Assembly: GCA_046296435.1 (NCBI GenBank)
Contig: JBKBLI010000001.1
Location: 1-64,000 of the forward strand
DNA: 64,000 nt
Source of the DNA: M3007 sp046296435
GTDB taxonomy: Bacteria > Bacteroidota > Bacteroidia > Chitinophagales > Saprospiraceae
Direction: 5' to 3'
Part shown: positions 1-8,116 of the stretch, piece by piece
Numbering within the stretch: the first letter of the stretch is position 1
Layout: each line of letters begins with the position of its first letter
Program-made: the position numbers and the translations under genes
The notes under the pieces: model-generated
The model's database searches: none
What the model was told of the DNA's origin: nothing
Seen by the model: the letters and a program-made list of their open reading frames with translations, nothing else

Positions 1-3
1 TTT

Positions 4-108
4 TTAGTTGTTAGTTGTTAGTTGTTAGTTGTTAGTTGTTAGTTGTTAGTTGTTAGTTGTTAGTTGTTAGTTGTTAGTTGTTAGTTGTTAGTTGTTAGTT
101 GTTAGTTG
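4..108. repeat. Perfect heptanucleotide tandem repeat (TTAGTTG)15
   Basis: Fifteen uninterrupted copies of TTAGTTG run from the window edge to position 108, where the array ends at CTGGG. It may extend further left. Since 7 is not a multiple of 3, TAG on the plus strand and TAA on the minus strand fall in every frame, so the array cannot be coding on either strand. The next identified gene is the minus-strand lipoprotein ending at 402, so the array lies downstream of that gene. Confidence 0.97.
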
Positions 109-401
109 CTGGGAATGGGCGGCGAGTGTGTCTTGCGACTGCTCTTGTCCCAAAGGGATGACATGTTGTAGCGTCGTGTTGCTCAAACGGAGGCGACCGT
201 GGCGGGGCCGGATTTGCGGTTAACCGCTGCGCTCTAAATGTGTGACGACTTTGGCATCGGCAATACCTCCGTGTTGATGGGCGCGGAAGCGAAAAAGCTT
301 GCAAAGGGTACGGGACCGATGAGCGCTCCCTATACTTTCATCTAGAAGAAAGATCTCAATCCGTTTTTCTGAATCGCCTGAACGACGCCATGCAATACGA
401 C
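109..401. other. Intergenic stretch, no gene seen
   Basis: About 290 bases between the heptamer array and the lipoprotein gene. Open frames here have arginine- and proline-rich translations with no recognisable family and look like GC-rich noise. The only structure noted is a perfect 12-base palindrome, GCGGTTAACCGC, at 216-227. Confidence 0.5.
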
Positions 402-782
402 TTACTCGGCGTAGCCGTTTTTGGCCCAGCAACTCAACAAGCGGATCGTCTCGGCAGGCAACTTCGCCCCGCCCTTGGGCATGCGGCTGCATTCGCTGCC
501 GTGATTGATGGAGCACAAGACGCTTTTTTTCTCAAAAGCCTGGCGCGTTGCAGCATAGTCCGACAGATCTACGCCGGACGCCTTGGTCGCCGCATCGTGA
601 CAACCGCCAAAGGCACAACTGGATTCCATAATGGGTCTCACTGTGCTGGCATAGGTGTTGGAGGTAGCGTCAATACCCATGCAATTGACCTCCTTGAGGT
701 AATCCTTACCGCCGCTTTCTTTGCCGCATGCAACAACCAAAGCGGCCATGCTGAACGCCATTATGGCAAAACTTAGCTTCAT
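402..782 (-). CDS. Small cytochrome c-like lipoprotein with CX4CH motif
   Basis: A 126-residue exported lipoprotein. The N-terminus is a hydrophobic signal ending in a lipobox-like AALVVAC (Cys at about residue 19). The mature part has CAFGGCH, spaced C-x4-C-H rather than the usual C-x2-C-H of c-type haem sites. Further on comes RMPKGG, which resembles the distal-Met 'MP..G' segment of small cytochrome c domains, and then a C-terminal SCWAKNGY resembling their last helix. Two extra cysteines (around VLCSINHGSEC) may form a disulfide. By family resemblance it could carry one haem at the outer face of a membrane. Haem binding is inferred from motifs only. It stands alone: no oxidase or electron-transfer gene lies beside it. 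Confidence 0.75.
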   Translation of the reverse strand: MKLSFAIMAFSMAALVVACGKESGGKDYLKEVNCMGIDATSNTYASTVRPIMESSCAFGGCHDAATKASGVDLSDYAATRQAFEKKSVLCSINHGSECSRMPKGGAKLPAETIRLLSCWAKNGYAE

Positions 783-874
783 AGCTACAATGTAGTGAAA
801 TTTAGTGAACTTTACGCTTAAACGCTACAAATTTGATTGTGTTTTTAAACTCCAGCCAAATTGATCAAACAAGC

Positions 875-882
875 TATCTTTG
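875..882 (+). promoter_or_regulatory. Bacteroidota -7 box TATCTTTG for the DUF2007 gene
   Basis: TATCTTTG matches the Bacteroidota sigma-A -7 consensus TAnnTTTG. It ends 17 bases before the ATG at 900. Its position inside the upstream extension of the reading frame argues that the TTG at 861 is not the start. No convincing -33 TTG was found at 17-20 bp. Confidence 0.6.
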
Positions 883-899
883 CGCTAAATTTGGCCAAC

Positions 900-1292
900 A
901 TGATGAGCGACGACGATCTGCTGGACGATATGAAAGAGGCTGGCGGCAACGACGGACCAGATAACCAATTCCAGTCGAATGAGGAGATGGAGCATGAGAT
1001 AGTAGGCATGTATTACTCTGATTTAGAGGCAAACATGGCTTTGGCGCGCCTGCGCGCCGAGGGTATCCCGGCTTTCCTGTCCAACAACCACTCACAATCC
1101 GTGCTGACGCACCTGCAAATATTGGTCAGGTTGCACGTGCGCCCACAGGATATAGAAACGGCCAAGCTTATTTTGGCGGATACCGGGTCCGCAAATTCTT
1201 GGAAAAAAACAAAAGAGCCGGAGTGGGGCATCTGGATCGCATCGGCGGCAATCGGACTGGCCCTGCTGGCCGCAGCGCTCAAAGCGTGCTGA
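900..1292 (+). CDS. DUF2007-family small membrane-anchored protein
   Basis: A protein of about 130 residues. After an acidic N-terminal region it has a domain starting VGMYYSDLEANMALARLRAE and continuing through GIPAFL to HVRPQDIETAKLIL, which matches the DUF2007 'putative signal-transducing' fold: a small alpha/beta domain often fused to a membrane segment. One hydrophobic helix (WIASAAIGLALLAAAL) ends the protein, so it is probably tail-anchored. The function of the family is unknown. The start is ATG at 900 (or the adjacent ATG at 903), just downstream of a TATCTTTG box. The 3' end overlaps the convergent glycosyltransferase gene by 14 bases. Confidence 0.75.
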   Translation: MMSDDDLLDDMKEAGGNDGPDNQFQSNEEMEHEIVGMYYSDLEANMALARLRAEGIPAFLSNNHSQSVLTHLQILVRLHVRPQDIETAKLILADTGSANSWKKTKEPEWGIWIASAAIGLALLAAALKAC

Positions 1293-2529
1293 CGCCTTCG
1301 GGGGCATTGAGAAAATTCCACACTGCATCGGCGTAAGCCTCATCCGTAAAATGTCGATAAGCAAAGTCCCAGGCGTTGCGGCCCATAGCGGCGCAGGCTT
1401 CAGGCTGCGCTAATAGGCGCTGCATCTGTTCGCTCAGTTCGGACACGTTGTCGTAAAGGAAACCATTGTACCCGTCGCGGATCAGTTCTGACGCTCCTAA
1501 ATCGTTGTAGCGCAATACCGGCAGACCATAAGACATCCCTTCAGCGATCACCCGTCCCATTCCCTCGTTCCGTCCGCAGAAGACTAAAGCGTCCGATTGG
1601 GCAAAAAGCGGGTCGGGGTCGCGTACATATCCAGTGAAATGGATCGCTCCCGGTGGCGTCAGACGCGCCGCCATGCGCTGCAGCCGACGAAGATAGGCCC
1701 TTCGCCCGTCGCCAACAATCGTCAGTCGGGTGTGAGGATGCCTTTGGTGCAGGTNNNNNNNNNNNNNNNNNNNNNNNNNNNNNNNNNNNNNNNNNNNNNN
1801 NNNNNNNNNNNNNNNNNNNNNNNNNNNNNNNNNNNNNNNNNNNNNNNNNNNNNNGGCAAACGCTTCGACGGCCTCATGCTGCGCCTTGGACGGATGTATC
1901 AGTCCCACGCAGATAAAGCGAAACAAGCCGTCTCCGCCCCTACCCATTGCCCTTTCGCCCCGTCGCTCGAAAGCGGCCCGATCGCCGACCCCGTTATAGA
2001 CGACGCGGGTCGGCGCCAACCTGCATGCGGAATGCGCATCGCGAACCGCGCCGGATATAGCAATCAGCCGCCGCGCCGAGGCGAGTTTTTTTTGTAAAAA
2101 ATTTTTTCCGAAGGGAAAAATCAGCCAGTCGCTGCTGCCCAACTCCCGCAGGTGCCATGCGTGCGGCGCCCCCAAAGCCTCCGACAACTGCCAACCCAAA
2201 GACACGGCAATGCTGTTGCTGTATATCCAATCAAATCGCTCGCTTTGCGCCTCTTTGATCAACTCAGGCAGTACGAACATTCGGCTGCGCTGCCATTTGA
2301 GCGGGAAGGCCCACAATCCCGGCGAACGCAAAGAATACGCCCAATTGGCAAACGGAGCGCATTTGTATCGAAAGCCCTCGGCGCGAAGCCGCTCGGTCAG
2401 TTCGCCCTCCGCGGGGCACCACACCACCGCATCCGCGCCATGCCGATCCCGCAATCCGCGAATCAGATGCAGCAGCGAGCGATTGGCGCCAAGCAAGCGG
2501 CTGTAATGCGTGACAAACAGGATCTTCAT
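1279..2529 (-). CDS. Glycosyltransferase family 4 (GT-B) protein, interrupted by assembly gap
   Basis: Transfers a sugar from a nucleotide donor during assembly of surface polysaccharide; the substrate is unknown. The N-terminal domain starts MKILFVTHYSRLLGANRSLL, typical of GT4 enzymes. The C-terminal Rossmann half shows LTIVGDGRR, HFTGYVRDPDPLFAQSDALV and EGMGRVIAEGMSYGLPVL (the E-x7-E donor-site region). The ATG at 2529 is supported by an ATGA overlap with the stop of the flippase gene upstream. A 100-N gap falls in the middle. Joining the residues before the gap (VEAFA) to those after it (LHQRHPHTRLTIVGDG) already gives a normal GT4 spacing, so little real sequence may be missing. A T8-GT-A6 palindrome at 2086-2101 encodes the NFLQKKL patch. 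Confidence 0.88.
   Translation of the reverse strand: MKILFVTHYSRLLGANRSLLHLIRGLRDRHGADAVVWCPAEGELTERLRAEGFRYKCAPFANWAYSLRSPGLWAFPLKWQRSRMFVLPELIKEAQSERFDWIYSNSIAVSLGWQLSEALGAPHAWHLRELGSSDWLIFPFGKNFLQKKLASARRLIAISGAVRDAHSACRLAPTRVVYNGVGDRAAFERRGERAMGRGGDGLFRFICVGLIHPSKAQHEAVEAFAXXXXXXXXXXXXXXXXXXXXXXXXXXXXXXXXXXLHQRHPHTRLTIVGDGRRAYLRRLQRMAARLTPPGAIHFTGYVRDPDPLFAQSDALVFCGRNEGMGRVIAEGMSYGLPVLRYNDLGASELIRDGYNGFLYDNVSELSEQMQRLLAQPEACAAMGRNAWDFAYRHFTDEAYADAVWNFLNAPEGVSTL
1755..1854. other. Assembly gap (100 N)
   Basis: One hundred N inside the glycosyltransferase gene. Protein spacing suggests the true missing length is much shorter than 100 bases, so the number is probably nominal. Confidence 0.95.
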
Positions 2530-3584
2530 GTCGTGGGCGCTTTTCGAAACATCTGAAAAAATTCGTCGCGCATATTCGGTCGCACAACATACATGCAAGC
2601 GAAGTACAAGGCTGATCCCAACGCCAGAAACATACCCGCCCGCGCCGCGCCGGCCAACCAAAGCGCATGAGAGACCGGCAAAAATGCCGCTCCAAACGAT
2701 ACCATGGCGCAGGCGATCTCAAGGCCCGTATGCGACAAAAGACCATGTAGCGTCAAAGGCGCATGGGGCCGCGCCACCCACATCAAATAGCCCGCCAACT
2801 GAAGGGCATAATATGCGACCAAAAACTGAATCATGACCGTCAATCCGCTATACAGCCCTATATATACAAAGCAGATAAATACCGGCAAGCACATCGCCTG
2901 AAACACAATAGAACGCCCCAGACGCCCTTTGGCGAACACGATCGCACCCAGGGGATTGAGCAAAGTCCGAAAAAGAAAACACAGCGCCAACCAGCGAAAC
3001 GGCTCAACCGCCACGACCCAATCCGCGCCAAAAAGCGCCGGCACGAGCAAAGAGGCGCCCATCCAGGAAGCCGCGTAAATGGGCGCGTTGACAGCCGCAA
3101 TCCACTGCACGGCGCGCAGCGCAAAGCGCCGCAGGCGAAGCGGGTCATCCTGCACCTGCGCCATGATCGGAAACGAAACCTTGTTGATCAGCGGATTGAT
3201 CACAAACAAAGGCTGGATCAATAATNNNNNNNNNNNNNNNNNNNNNNNNNNNNNNNNNNNNNNNNNNNNNNNNNNNNNNNNNNNNNNNNNNNNNNNNNNN
3301 NNNNNNNNNNNNNNNNNNNNNNNCCCCAGATTTAACCAAAAAACCGTTGAAAGCTGCGTCTGATTGATACTTTTTTCGCGCACCAACGCGCTGCCTAACC
3401 CCATATCGCTGAGTTGAATACACAAGTTGAGACCCACCTGCGCAATGGCCATCAGACCAAAATCGCTGCGATCCAACAGGCGGGCCAGAATGAGCAACTG
3501 CGCCACGCCGCCCAGCGCCGCCGCCGCCGCCGCCACAGAAGACCACTTGACGCCCTGAATCGCATGTGACTTGAGTTCCTTCAC
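2526..3584 (-). CDS. Polysaccharide flippase, WzxC/MOP family, interrupted by assembly gap
   Basis: Multi-span inner-membrane exporter that flips lipid-linked sugar units. The N-terminus (AIQGVKWSSVAAAAAALGG, then LDRSDFGLMAIAQVGLNL and FWLNLG) and the later PIMAQVQDDPLRLRRF segment are typical of WzxC-like members of the MOP superfamily. The frame opens further upstream, but GTG at 3584 fits homologs (VKELKSHAIQG) and sits just after a TACTTTTG box. The visible parts sum to about 320 residues, whereas family members are usually about 450-500. The region normally between the 'FWLNLG' and 'INKVSFP' segments is about 120-150 residues, so the 98-N gap must hide more than 98 bases. Its stop overlaps the glycosyltransferase ATG (ATGA), indicating a coupled operon. 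Confidence 0.85.
   Translation of the reverse strand: MKELKSHAIQGVKWSSVAAAAAALGGVAQLLILARLLDRSDFGLMAIAQVGLNLCIQLSDMGLGSALVREKSINQTQLSTVFWLNLGXXXXXXXXXXXXXXXXXXXXXXXXXXXXXXXXXLLIQPLFVINPLINKVSFPIMAQVQDDPLRLRRFALRAVQWIAAVNAPIYAASWMGASLLVPALFGADWVVAVEPFRWLALCFLFRTLLNPLGAIVFAKGRLGRSIVFQAMCLPVFICFVYIGLYSGLTVMIQFLVAYYALQLAGYLMWVARPHAPLTLHGLLSHTGLEIACAMVSFGAAFLPVSHALWLAGAARAGMFLALGSALYFACMYVVRPNMRDEFFQMFRKAPTT
3226..3323. other. Assembly gap (98 N)
   Basis: Lies inside the flippase gene. The missing protein segment is longer than 98 bases could encode, judged from usual family length, so the apparent continuity of the frame is accidental. Confidence 0.95.
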
Positions 3585-3589
3585 AGACG

Positions 3590-3597
3590 CAAAAGTA
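3590..3597 (-). promoter_or_regulatory. -7 box TACTTTTG for flippase-glycosyltransferase operon
   Basis: On the minus strand this reads TACTTTTG, matching TAnnTTTG. It ends five bases before the proposed GTG start at 3584, so the transcript would be leaderless or nearly so. Confidence 0.5.
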
Positions 3598-3758
3598 CGG
3601 CGAAGTTGCCAACATGCGCCGCCACAACGCCAAAGTGCCACGCAGTAAAGCCCGCACGCGCGCAACGCGCATCCCGCTACGTATCGAAGTCATGCCCCCT
3701 CGCCTGGCGCCCGCTCCTTTAGATGTGAAGATTATGACCTCATCTCGCGGCTTTGATT

Positions 3759-3766
3759 TACCTTTG
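3759..3766 (+). promoter_or_regulatory. -7 box TACCTTTG upstream of glmM-like gene
   Basis: TACCTTTG lies 56 bases before the ATG at 3823 and fits the Bacteroidota -7 consensus. It points away from the minus-strand flippase promoter at 3590-3597. Confidence 0.55.
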
Positions 3767-3822
3767 CGGCCGATTTTATAGGGCGCCGAAAAATCAAGCG
3801 CCGACAACCAACAACGCAGTCA

Positions 3823-5211
3823 ATGCCATTGATCAAATCCGTATCTGGAATAAGAGGCGTCATCGGAGGCAAACCCGGCGAAAACCTTACTCCGATAGAT
3901 ATCGTCAAGTACAGCGCCGCTTTTGCAGATTATATGATGCGACAAAGCGGAAAAAAAACCATATTGATCGGACGCGACGGACGCATATCCGGCGAATTGG
4001 TATCGCAGCTTGTATCTGCCACGCTGCAAAGCATGGGGGCTAACGTCATCGATTTGGGCCTCAGCACCACCCCTTCGGTAGAAATGGCGGTCTTGGAAGA
4101 AGCGGAAGCCGCCGGCGGTATCATCCTGACCGCCAGCCACAACCCCCGCGAGTGGAATGCGCTGAAATTGCTCAACGCCCACGGCGAATTCCTCGACGCC
4201 GACGCCGGCGCCGAAGTGCTGCGCATTGCCGAATCCGAAGCAATCAACTTTGCTCCGGTTGATCAACTGGGTAGCTACATCCGTCGCGACGACTCCATTG
4301 TCCGACACATTCAAAAAGTGCTCCAACACCCGCTCGTGTTAACCGAACTCGTACAAGCTAAAGGTTTCCGCGTCGTAGTGGATCCGGTCAACTCTACCGG
4401 AGCGCTGGCCCTACCCCCTTTGCTCGAGGCCCTGGGCTGCCACGTTACCATGATCAATGAAGAGGTCAACGGACAGTTTGCGCACAACCCCGAACCCCTG
4501 CGCATGCACCTCCAGCAACTCTCCTCGGCCGTCAAACGCTTCAAAGCCGACATCGGCATAGCCGTCGATCCAGACGTGGACCGCTTGGTACTGCTCAATA
4601 GCGACGGCGATCTTTTTGGCGAAGAATACACCTTGGTCGCCGCCGCCGATTACGTGCTAAGTAAGCGCCCGGGTAACACCGTGTCTAACCTTTCCTCCTC
4701 CCGCGCGCTGGCCGATATTACCGAGAAATACGGCGGCCAGTACACAGCCGCGGCGGTAGGCGAAGTCCATGTGGTGCGCAAAATGAAGGAAACTCAGGCC
4801 GTCGTCGGAGGCGAAGGCAACGGAGGGGTCATCTTGCCGGATCTGCACTATGGACGCGACGCCCTGATTGGCATCGCGCTTATCCTTAGCCTGCTGGCTG
4901 AACGCAAAATAAGCCTGCACGCGCTCCGCGCCCGATACCCGAATTACGAAATGATAAAATCGCGCTTCGATCTGAACGAAAAACTCAACCTCGACGCCAT
5001 TTTTGACCACCTGAAGACAAAATACCGACGCGAAAAAATCAATACAGAAGACGGCCTGCGCATCGATTTCGACAACGGCTGGATCCACCTCAGACCCTCT
5101 AACACCGAACCCATTATCCGCCTTTACGCCGAAAGCAAAAACGAAACCATCGCACACAACCTGACCGAGAAAATCATACAAGATATTCGGGACATGCGCG
5201 TGCAAATGTAG
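3823..5211 (+). CDS. glmM: Phosphoglucosamine mutase (alpha-D-phosphohexomutase family)
   Basis: Cytoplasmic enzyme that interconverts hexosamine (or hexose) 6- and 1-phosphates for cell-wall precursor synthesis. All four family motifs are present: the phospho-serine loop TASHNP (Ser105), the metal loop DPDVDR (from Asp249), the sugar loop GEGNGG, and the phosphate-binding loop RPSNTEPIIRLYAES. At 462 residues it has the usual length. Bacteroidota orthologs are usually called GlmM, although phosphomannomutase or phosphoglucomutase activity cannot be excluded from motifs. A TACCTTTG promoter box lies upstream. It is followed by the CCA-adding enzyme after 135 bases. Confidence 0.9.
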   Translation: MPLIKSVSGIRGVIGGKPGENLTPIDIVKYSAAFADYMMRQSGKKTILIGRDGRISGELVSQLVSATLQSMGANVIDLGLSTTPSVEMAVLEEAEAAGGIILTASHNPREWNALKLLNAHGEFLDADAGAEVLRIAESEAINFAPVDQLGSYIRRDDSIVRHIQKVLQHPLVLTELVQAKGFRVVVDPVNSTGALALPPLLEALGCHVTMINEEVNGQFAHNPEPLRMHLQQLSSAVKRFKADIGIAVDPDVDRLVLLNSDGDLFGEEYTLVAAADYVLSKRPGNTVSNLSSSRALADITEKYGGQYTAAAVGEVHVVRKMKETQAVVGGEGNGGVILPDLHYGRDALIGIALILSLLAERKISLHALRARYPNYEMIKSRFDLNEKLNLDAIFDHLKTKYRREKINTEDGLRIDFDNGWIHLRPSNTEPIIRLYAESKNETIAHNLTEKIIQDIRDMRVQM

Positions 5212-5346
5212 TGGTTGGTGGTTAGTGGGCGTTTTTTTGAAGCGCGCGAAAGAGGACTCTAGCGAGTCGAAGCCGTTTGTATCAAAGTCATCGCAGCCCC
5301 TGCCGGGACTTCATCAGGCCCGGATCGTTCAACGGGCGGGGACGGT

Positions 5347-6822
5347 TTGAAAAAAAAATCGCATATTGTCACCTTGTTTATCGTCAATCCATCCGAGCGA
5401 AAAATATTCGAACTGATCGGGCAGGCCGCTCAGAAAATGGGCGTGTCGGCTTACGTAGTTGGCGGATTCGTGCGCGATAGGTTGCTCGGACGCCCCAGCA
5501 AAGATATCGACGTCGTCTGCGTAGGCGACGGCATCCGACTGGCCTATGAGGTATCCGCCATGATGTACCCTCAGCCCAAAGTGGCTGTTTACTCGCGTTT
5601 TGGCACAGCCATGCTGCGCTACGAAGATATGGAAATTGAATTTGTTGGCGCGCGCCGGGAAAGCTACTCGCAAGACAGCCGAAAGCCCGACGTAGAACTC
5701 GGCACACTGGAAGACGACCAAAACCGGCGTGATTTTACGATCAATGCGCTGGCGGTGAGCCTCAATGCTGAAGACTTCGGACAACTCGTCGATCCGTTCG
5801 ACGGCCTGTGCCATCTCGAACAAAAAATCCTGAAAACGCCCTTAGAGCCGGCGCGCACCTTTTCAGACGACCCCCTGCGCATGATGCGCGGCATCCGCTT
5901 CGCCTGCCAATTGCATTTCACGCTGGCCGACGAGACCCTCAAAGCCATCGCCCAAAACCGCGAGCGCATCCGCATCGTATCCAAAGAGCGCATCACCACC
6001 GAGATCGAAAAAATCCTGATGTCGCCCCAACCCTCCATCGGCTTCAAGCTCCTCTTCGATACGGGACTGCTGCGCATCGTCATGCCCGAGGTTGCCGCGC
6101 TACACGGCGTCGAATACCGCAACGGCAAAGGGCACAAAGACAACTTTTATCACACCCTCGAAGTGCTCGACAACCTCTGCCGCAAAAGCCAGAACATCTG
6201 GCTGCGCTGGGCGGCCCTCCTACACGACATCGCCAAACCGCCCACCAAGCGCTTCGATCCCGAACACGGCTGGACTTTTCACGGCCATGAATGGCTGGGC
6301 GCCAATATGGTCCCGCGCATCTTTCGTAACATGCGCCTGCCGTTAGATCACAAACTCGACTACGTGCGCAAATTGGTACGCCTGCACCTGCGCCCCATCA
6401 GCCTGACCAAAGAAGAGGTGACCGACAGCGCCGTGCGGCGCCTGATCTTTGACGCAGGGCCTGATATTGACGACCTCATGCTCCTGTGCGAATCGGATAT
6501 TACCACCAAAAACCCGCGCAAAATGGCCCGCTACATCGAGGGATACCAATACCTCAAGGAAAGGATTGCCGAAGTAAACGAAAACGACCGCCTCCGTCTT
6601 TGGCAGCCCCCCATCACCGGCGACGTCATCATGCGCGTGTTCAATATCCCTCCCTCAAAAGAAGTAGGGATCGTCAAAACTGCCGTGCGCGAGGCTATCC
6701 TTGACGGCGAACTACCCAACGAGTTCGCACCCGCCTTCGCACGCATGATCGAAGAAGGCCAAAAAATTGGCCTTAAACCGCGCATGACAATGCAAGAGCA
6801 CCAAAATCAGTACCCCGAATGA
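5347..6822 (+). CDS. cca: CCA-adding tRNA nucleotidyltransferase with HD domain
   Basis: Adds or repairs the 3' CCA of tRNA. The N-terminal class II nucleotidyltransferase core is clear: VVGGFVRDRLLGRPSKDIDVV holds the GG motif and catalytic DxD (Asp-Ile-Asp). The ERxRxxxE-type region (RERIRIVSKERITTEIEKIL) follows. The C-terminal half has an HD phosphohydrolase core (HTLEVLDN, AALLHDIAKP, FHGHEWLGA). The length of about 490 is normal for the family with an HD domain. The start is uncertain: TTG at 5347 is the longest choice and no ATG occurs before the conserved core, so a GTG or another TTG slightly downstream is possible. Confidence 0.88.
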   Translation: MKKKSHIVTLFIVNPSERKIFELIGQAAQKMGVSAYVVGGFVRDRLLGRPSKDIDVVCVGDGIRLAYEVSAMMYPQPKVAVYSRFGTAMLRYEDMEIEFVGARRESYSQDSRKPDVELGTLEDDQNRRDFTINALAVSLNAEDFGQLVDPFDGLCHLEQKILKTPLEPARTFSDDPLRMMRGIRFACQLHFTLADETLKAIAQNRERIRIVSKERITTEIEKILMSPQPSIGFKLLFDTGLLRIVMPEVAALHGVEYRNGKGHKDNFYHTLEVLDNLCRKSQNIWLRWAALLHDIAKPPTKRFDPEHGWTFHGHEWLGANMVPRIFRNMRLPLDHKLDYVRKLVRLHLRPISLTKEEVTDSAVRRLIFDAGPDIDDLMLLCESDITTKNPRKMARYIEGYQYLKERIAEVNENDRLRLWQPPITGDVIMRVFNIPPSKEVGIVKTAVREAILDGELPNEFAPAFARMIEEGQKIGLKPRMTMQEHQNQYPE

Positions 6823-6834
6823 CTCGCCTCAGCC

Positions 6835-6863
6835 TTGCAAGTGGCAGATTTTTTTTACCTTTG
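6835..6863 (+). promoter_or_regulatory. Promoter of hmgA: TTG-N18-TACCTTTG
   Basis: TTG at 6835-6837 and TACCTTTG at 6856-6863 are separated by 18 bases, matching the Bacteroidota sigma-A promoter layout. The predicted transcript would have a leader of about 75 bases before the ATG at 6947. Confidence 0.7.
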
Positions 6864-6946
6864 CATCGCACTGCAGGCGTTGTAGGGTCGCCGGTCTGAC
6901 CCGTGTACGCCGTTCTGTTTTCTGATACGCACTAATCAAATAAACT

Positions 6947-8116
6947 ATGCATTACCACGCACTGGGCTTGCTGCCTCCTAAACGCCATACCCAATTTCGC
7001 AAACCCGACGGCTCGCTGTACCACGAAGAACTGTTCAGCACCGAGGGATTCAGCAACAACTACTCCCTGATCTATCACTGCAACGCGCCGACGCAAATCG
7101 TTCAAGTCGGCGAACCATGGAGCGTTGCCCCGCGCACCATCCACGACAAGCAACTGAAACACCGCTGCCTCAAGGGTTTCAACATACAGCCCGAAAACGA
7201 CTACCTCGCCTCTCGCAAACCCGTGCTGGTCAACAACGATTGCAAGATAGTTCTCGCCGCCCCGCGCAAAAGCATGACCGATTACTTCTTCAAAAATGCG
7301 GACGCCGACGAACTGATTTTTGTACACGAAGGCGAGGGTATCCTGCACACCATGTATGGTCAGATACCGTTCGGCTATGGCGATTACCTCATCGTGCCGC
7401 GCGGCGCCGTCTATCAGTTGGAGTTCGCCGGCGAGAACAACCGCCTGCTCATCGTCGAAAGCTACGGCCCGATCACCACGCCCAAACGCTACCGCAACGA
7501 GTTCGGCCAACTGATGGAACACTCGCCCTTTTGCGAGCGCGATATCCGCAAACCCCAAAATCTCGTTACCCACGACGAAACGGGCGACTTCCTGCTCTAC
7601 ATCAAAAAACAGGACAACATCTATCCCTACCACTACCTCAACCACCCCTTCGACGCCATCGGCTGGGATGGATTTGTGTATCCCTACGCCTTTTCTATTC
7701 ACAATTTCGAACCCATCACAGGCCGCGTACACCTGCCGCCGCCCATCCACCAAACTTTCGACGGCAACCAGTTTGTCATCTGCTCCTTCGTGCCGCGCCT
7801 GTACGATTATCACCCGCTTGCCATACCCGCTCCTTACAACCACTCCAATATCGACTCCGACGAAGTTCTCTACTACGTGGACGGCGATTTCATGAGCCGC
7901 AAACACGTCGAACGCGGCATGATCACCCTCCACCCGGGAGGCATTCCGCACGGTCCGCACCCGGGAACCGTTGAGAAAAGCATCGGCGCCAAAGAAACGC
8001 GCGAACTCGCTGTCATGATCGACACCTTCCGACCGCTCCTGATGACTGAGTACGCTACCGGAATCGAAGACCCTGAATATTACCGATCCTGGATACCGGA
8101 CGCCGTGACGCATTAA
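6947..8116 (+). CDS. hmgA: Homogentisate 1,2-dioxygenase
   Basis: Opens the ring of homogentisate to maleylacetoacetate in phenylalanine/tyrosine breakdown, using non-haem iron. The cupin-type protein of 389 residues contains the iron-site region HPGGIPHGPHPG followed by ETRELAVMIDTFRPL, typical of the short bacterial HmgA forms. Earlier cupin strands include EGEGILHTMYGQIPFGYGDYLIVPRG. It is a single gene with its own promoter. No other tyrosine-catabolic gene (fumarylacetoacetase, HPPD) is in the window. It converges on the giant secreted-protein gene across a hairpin-rich spacer. Confidence 0.9.
   Translation: MHYHALGLLPPKRHTQFRKPDGSLYHEELFSTEGFSNNYSLIYHCNAPTQIVQVGEPWSVAPRTIHDKQLKHRCLKGFNIQPENDYLASRKPVLVNNDCKIVLAAPRKSMTDYFFKNADADELIFVHEGEGILHTMYGQIPFGYGDYLIVPRGAVYQLEFAGENNRLLIVESYGPITTPKRYRNEFGQLMEHSPFCERDIRKPQNLVTHDETGDFLLYIKKQDNIYPYHYLNHPFDAIGWDGFVYPYAFSIHNFEPITGRVHLPPPIHQTFDGNQFVICSFVPRLYDYHPLAIPAPYNHSNIDSDEVLYYVDGDFMSRKHVERGMITLHPGGIPHGPHPGTVEKSIGAKETRELAVMIDTFRPLLMTEYATGIEDPEYYRSWIPDAVTH

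Noticed and set aside
861..900. TTG start at 861 for the DUF2007 gene
   Set aside because: The TATCTTTG promoter box lies inside this extension, and the ATG pair at 900/903 gives the normal protein start.
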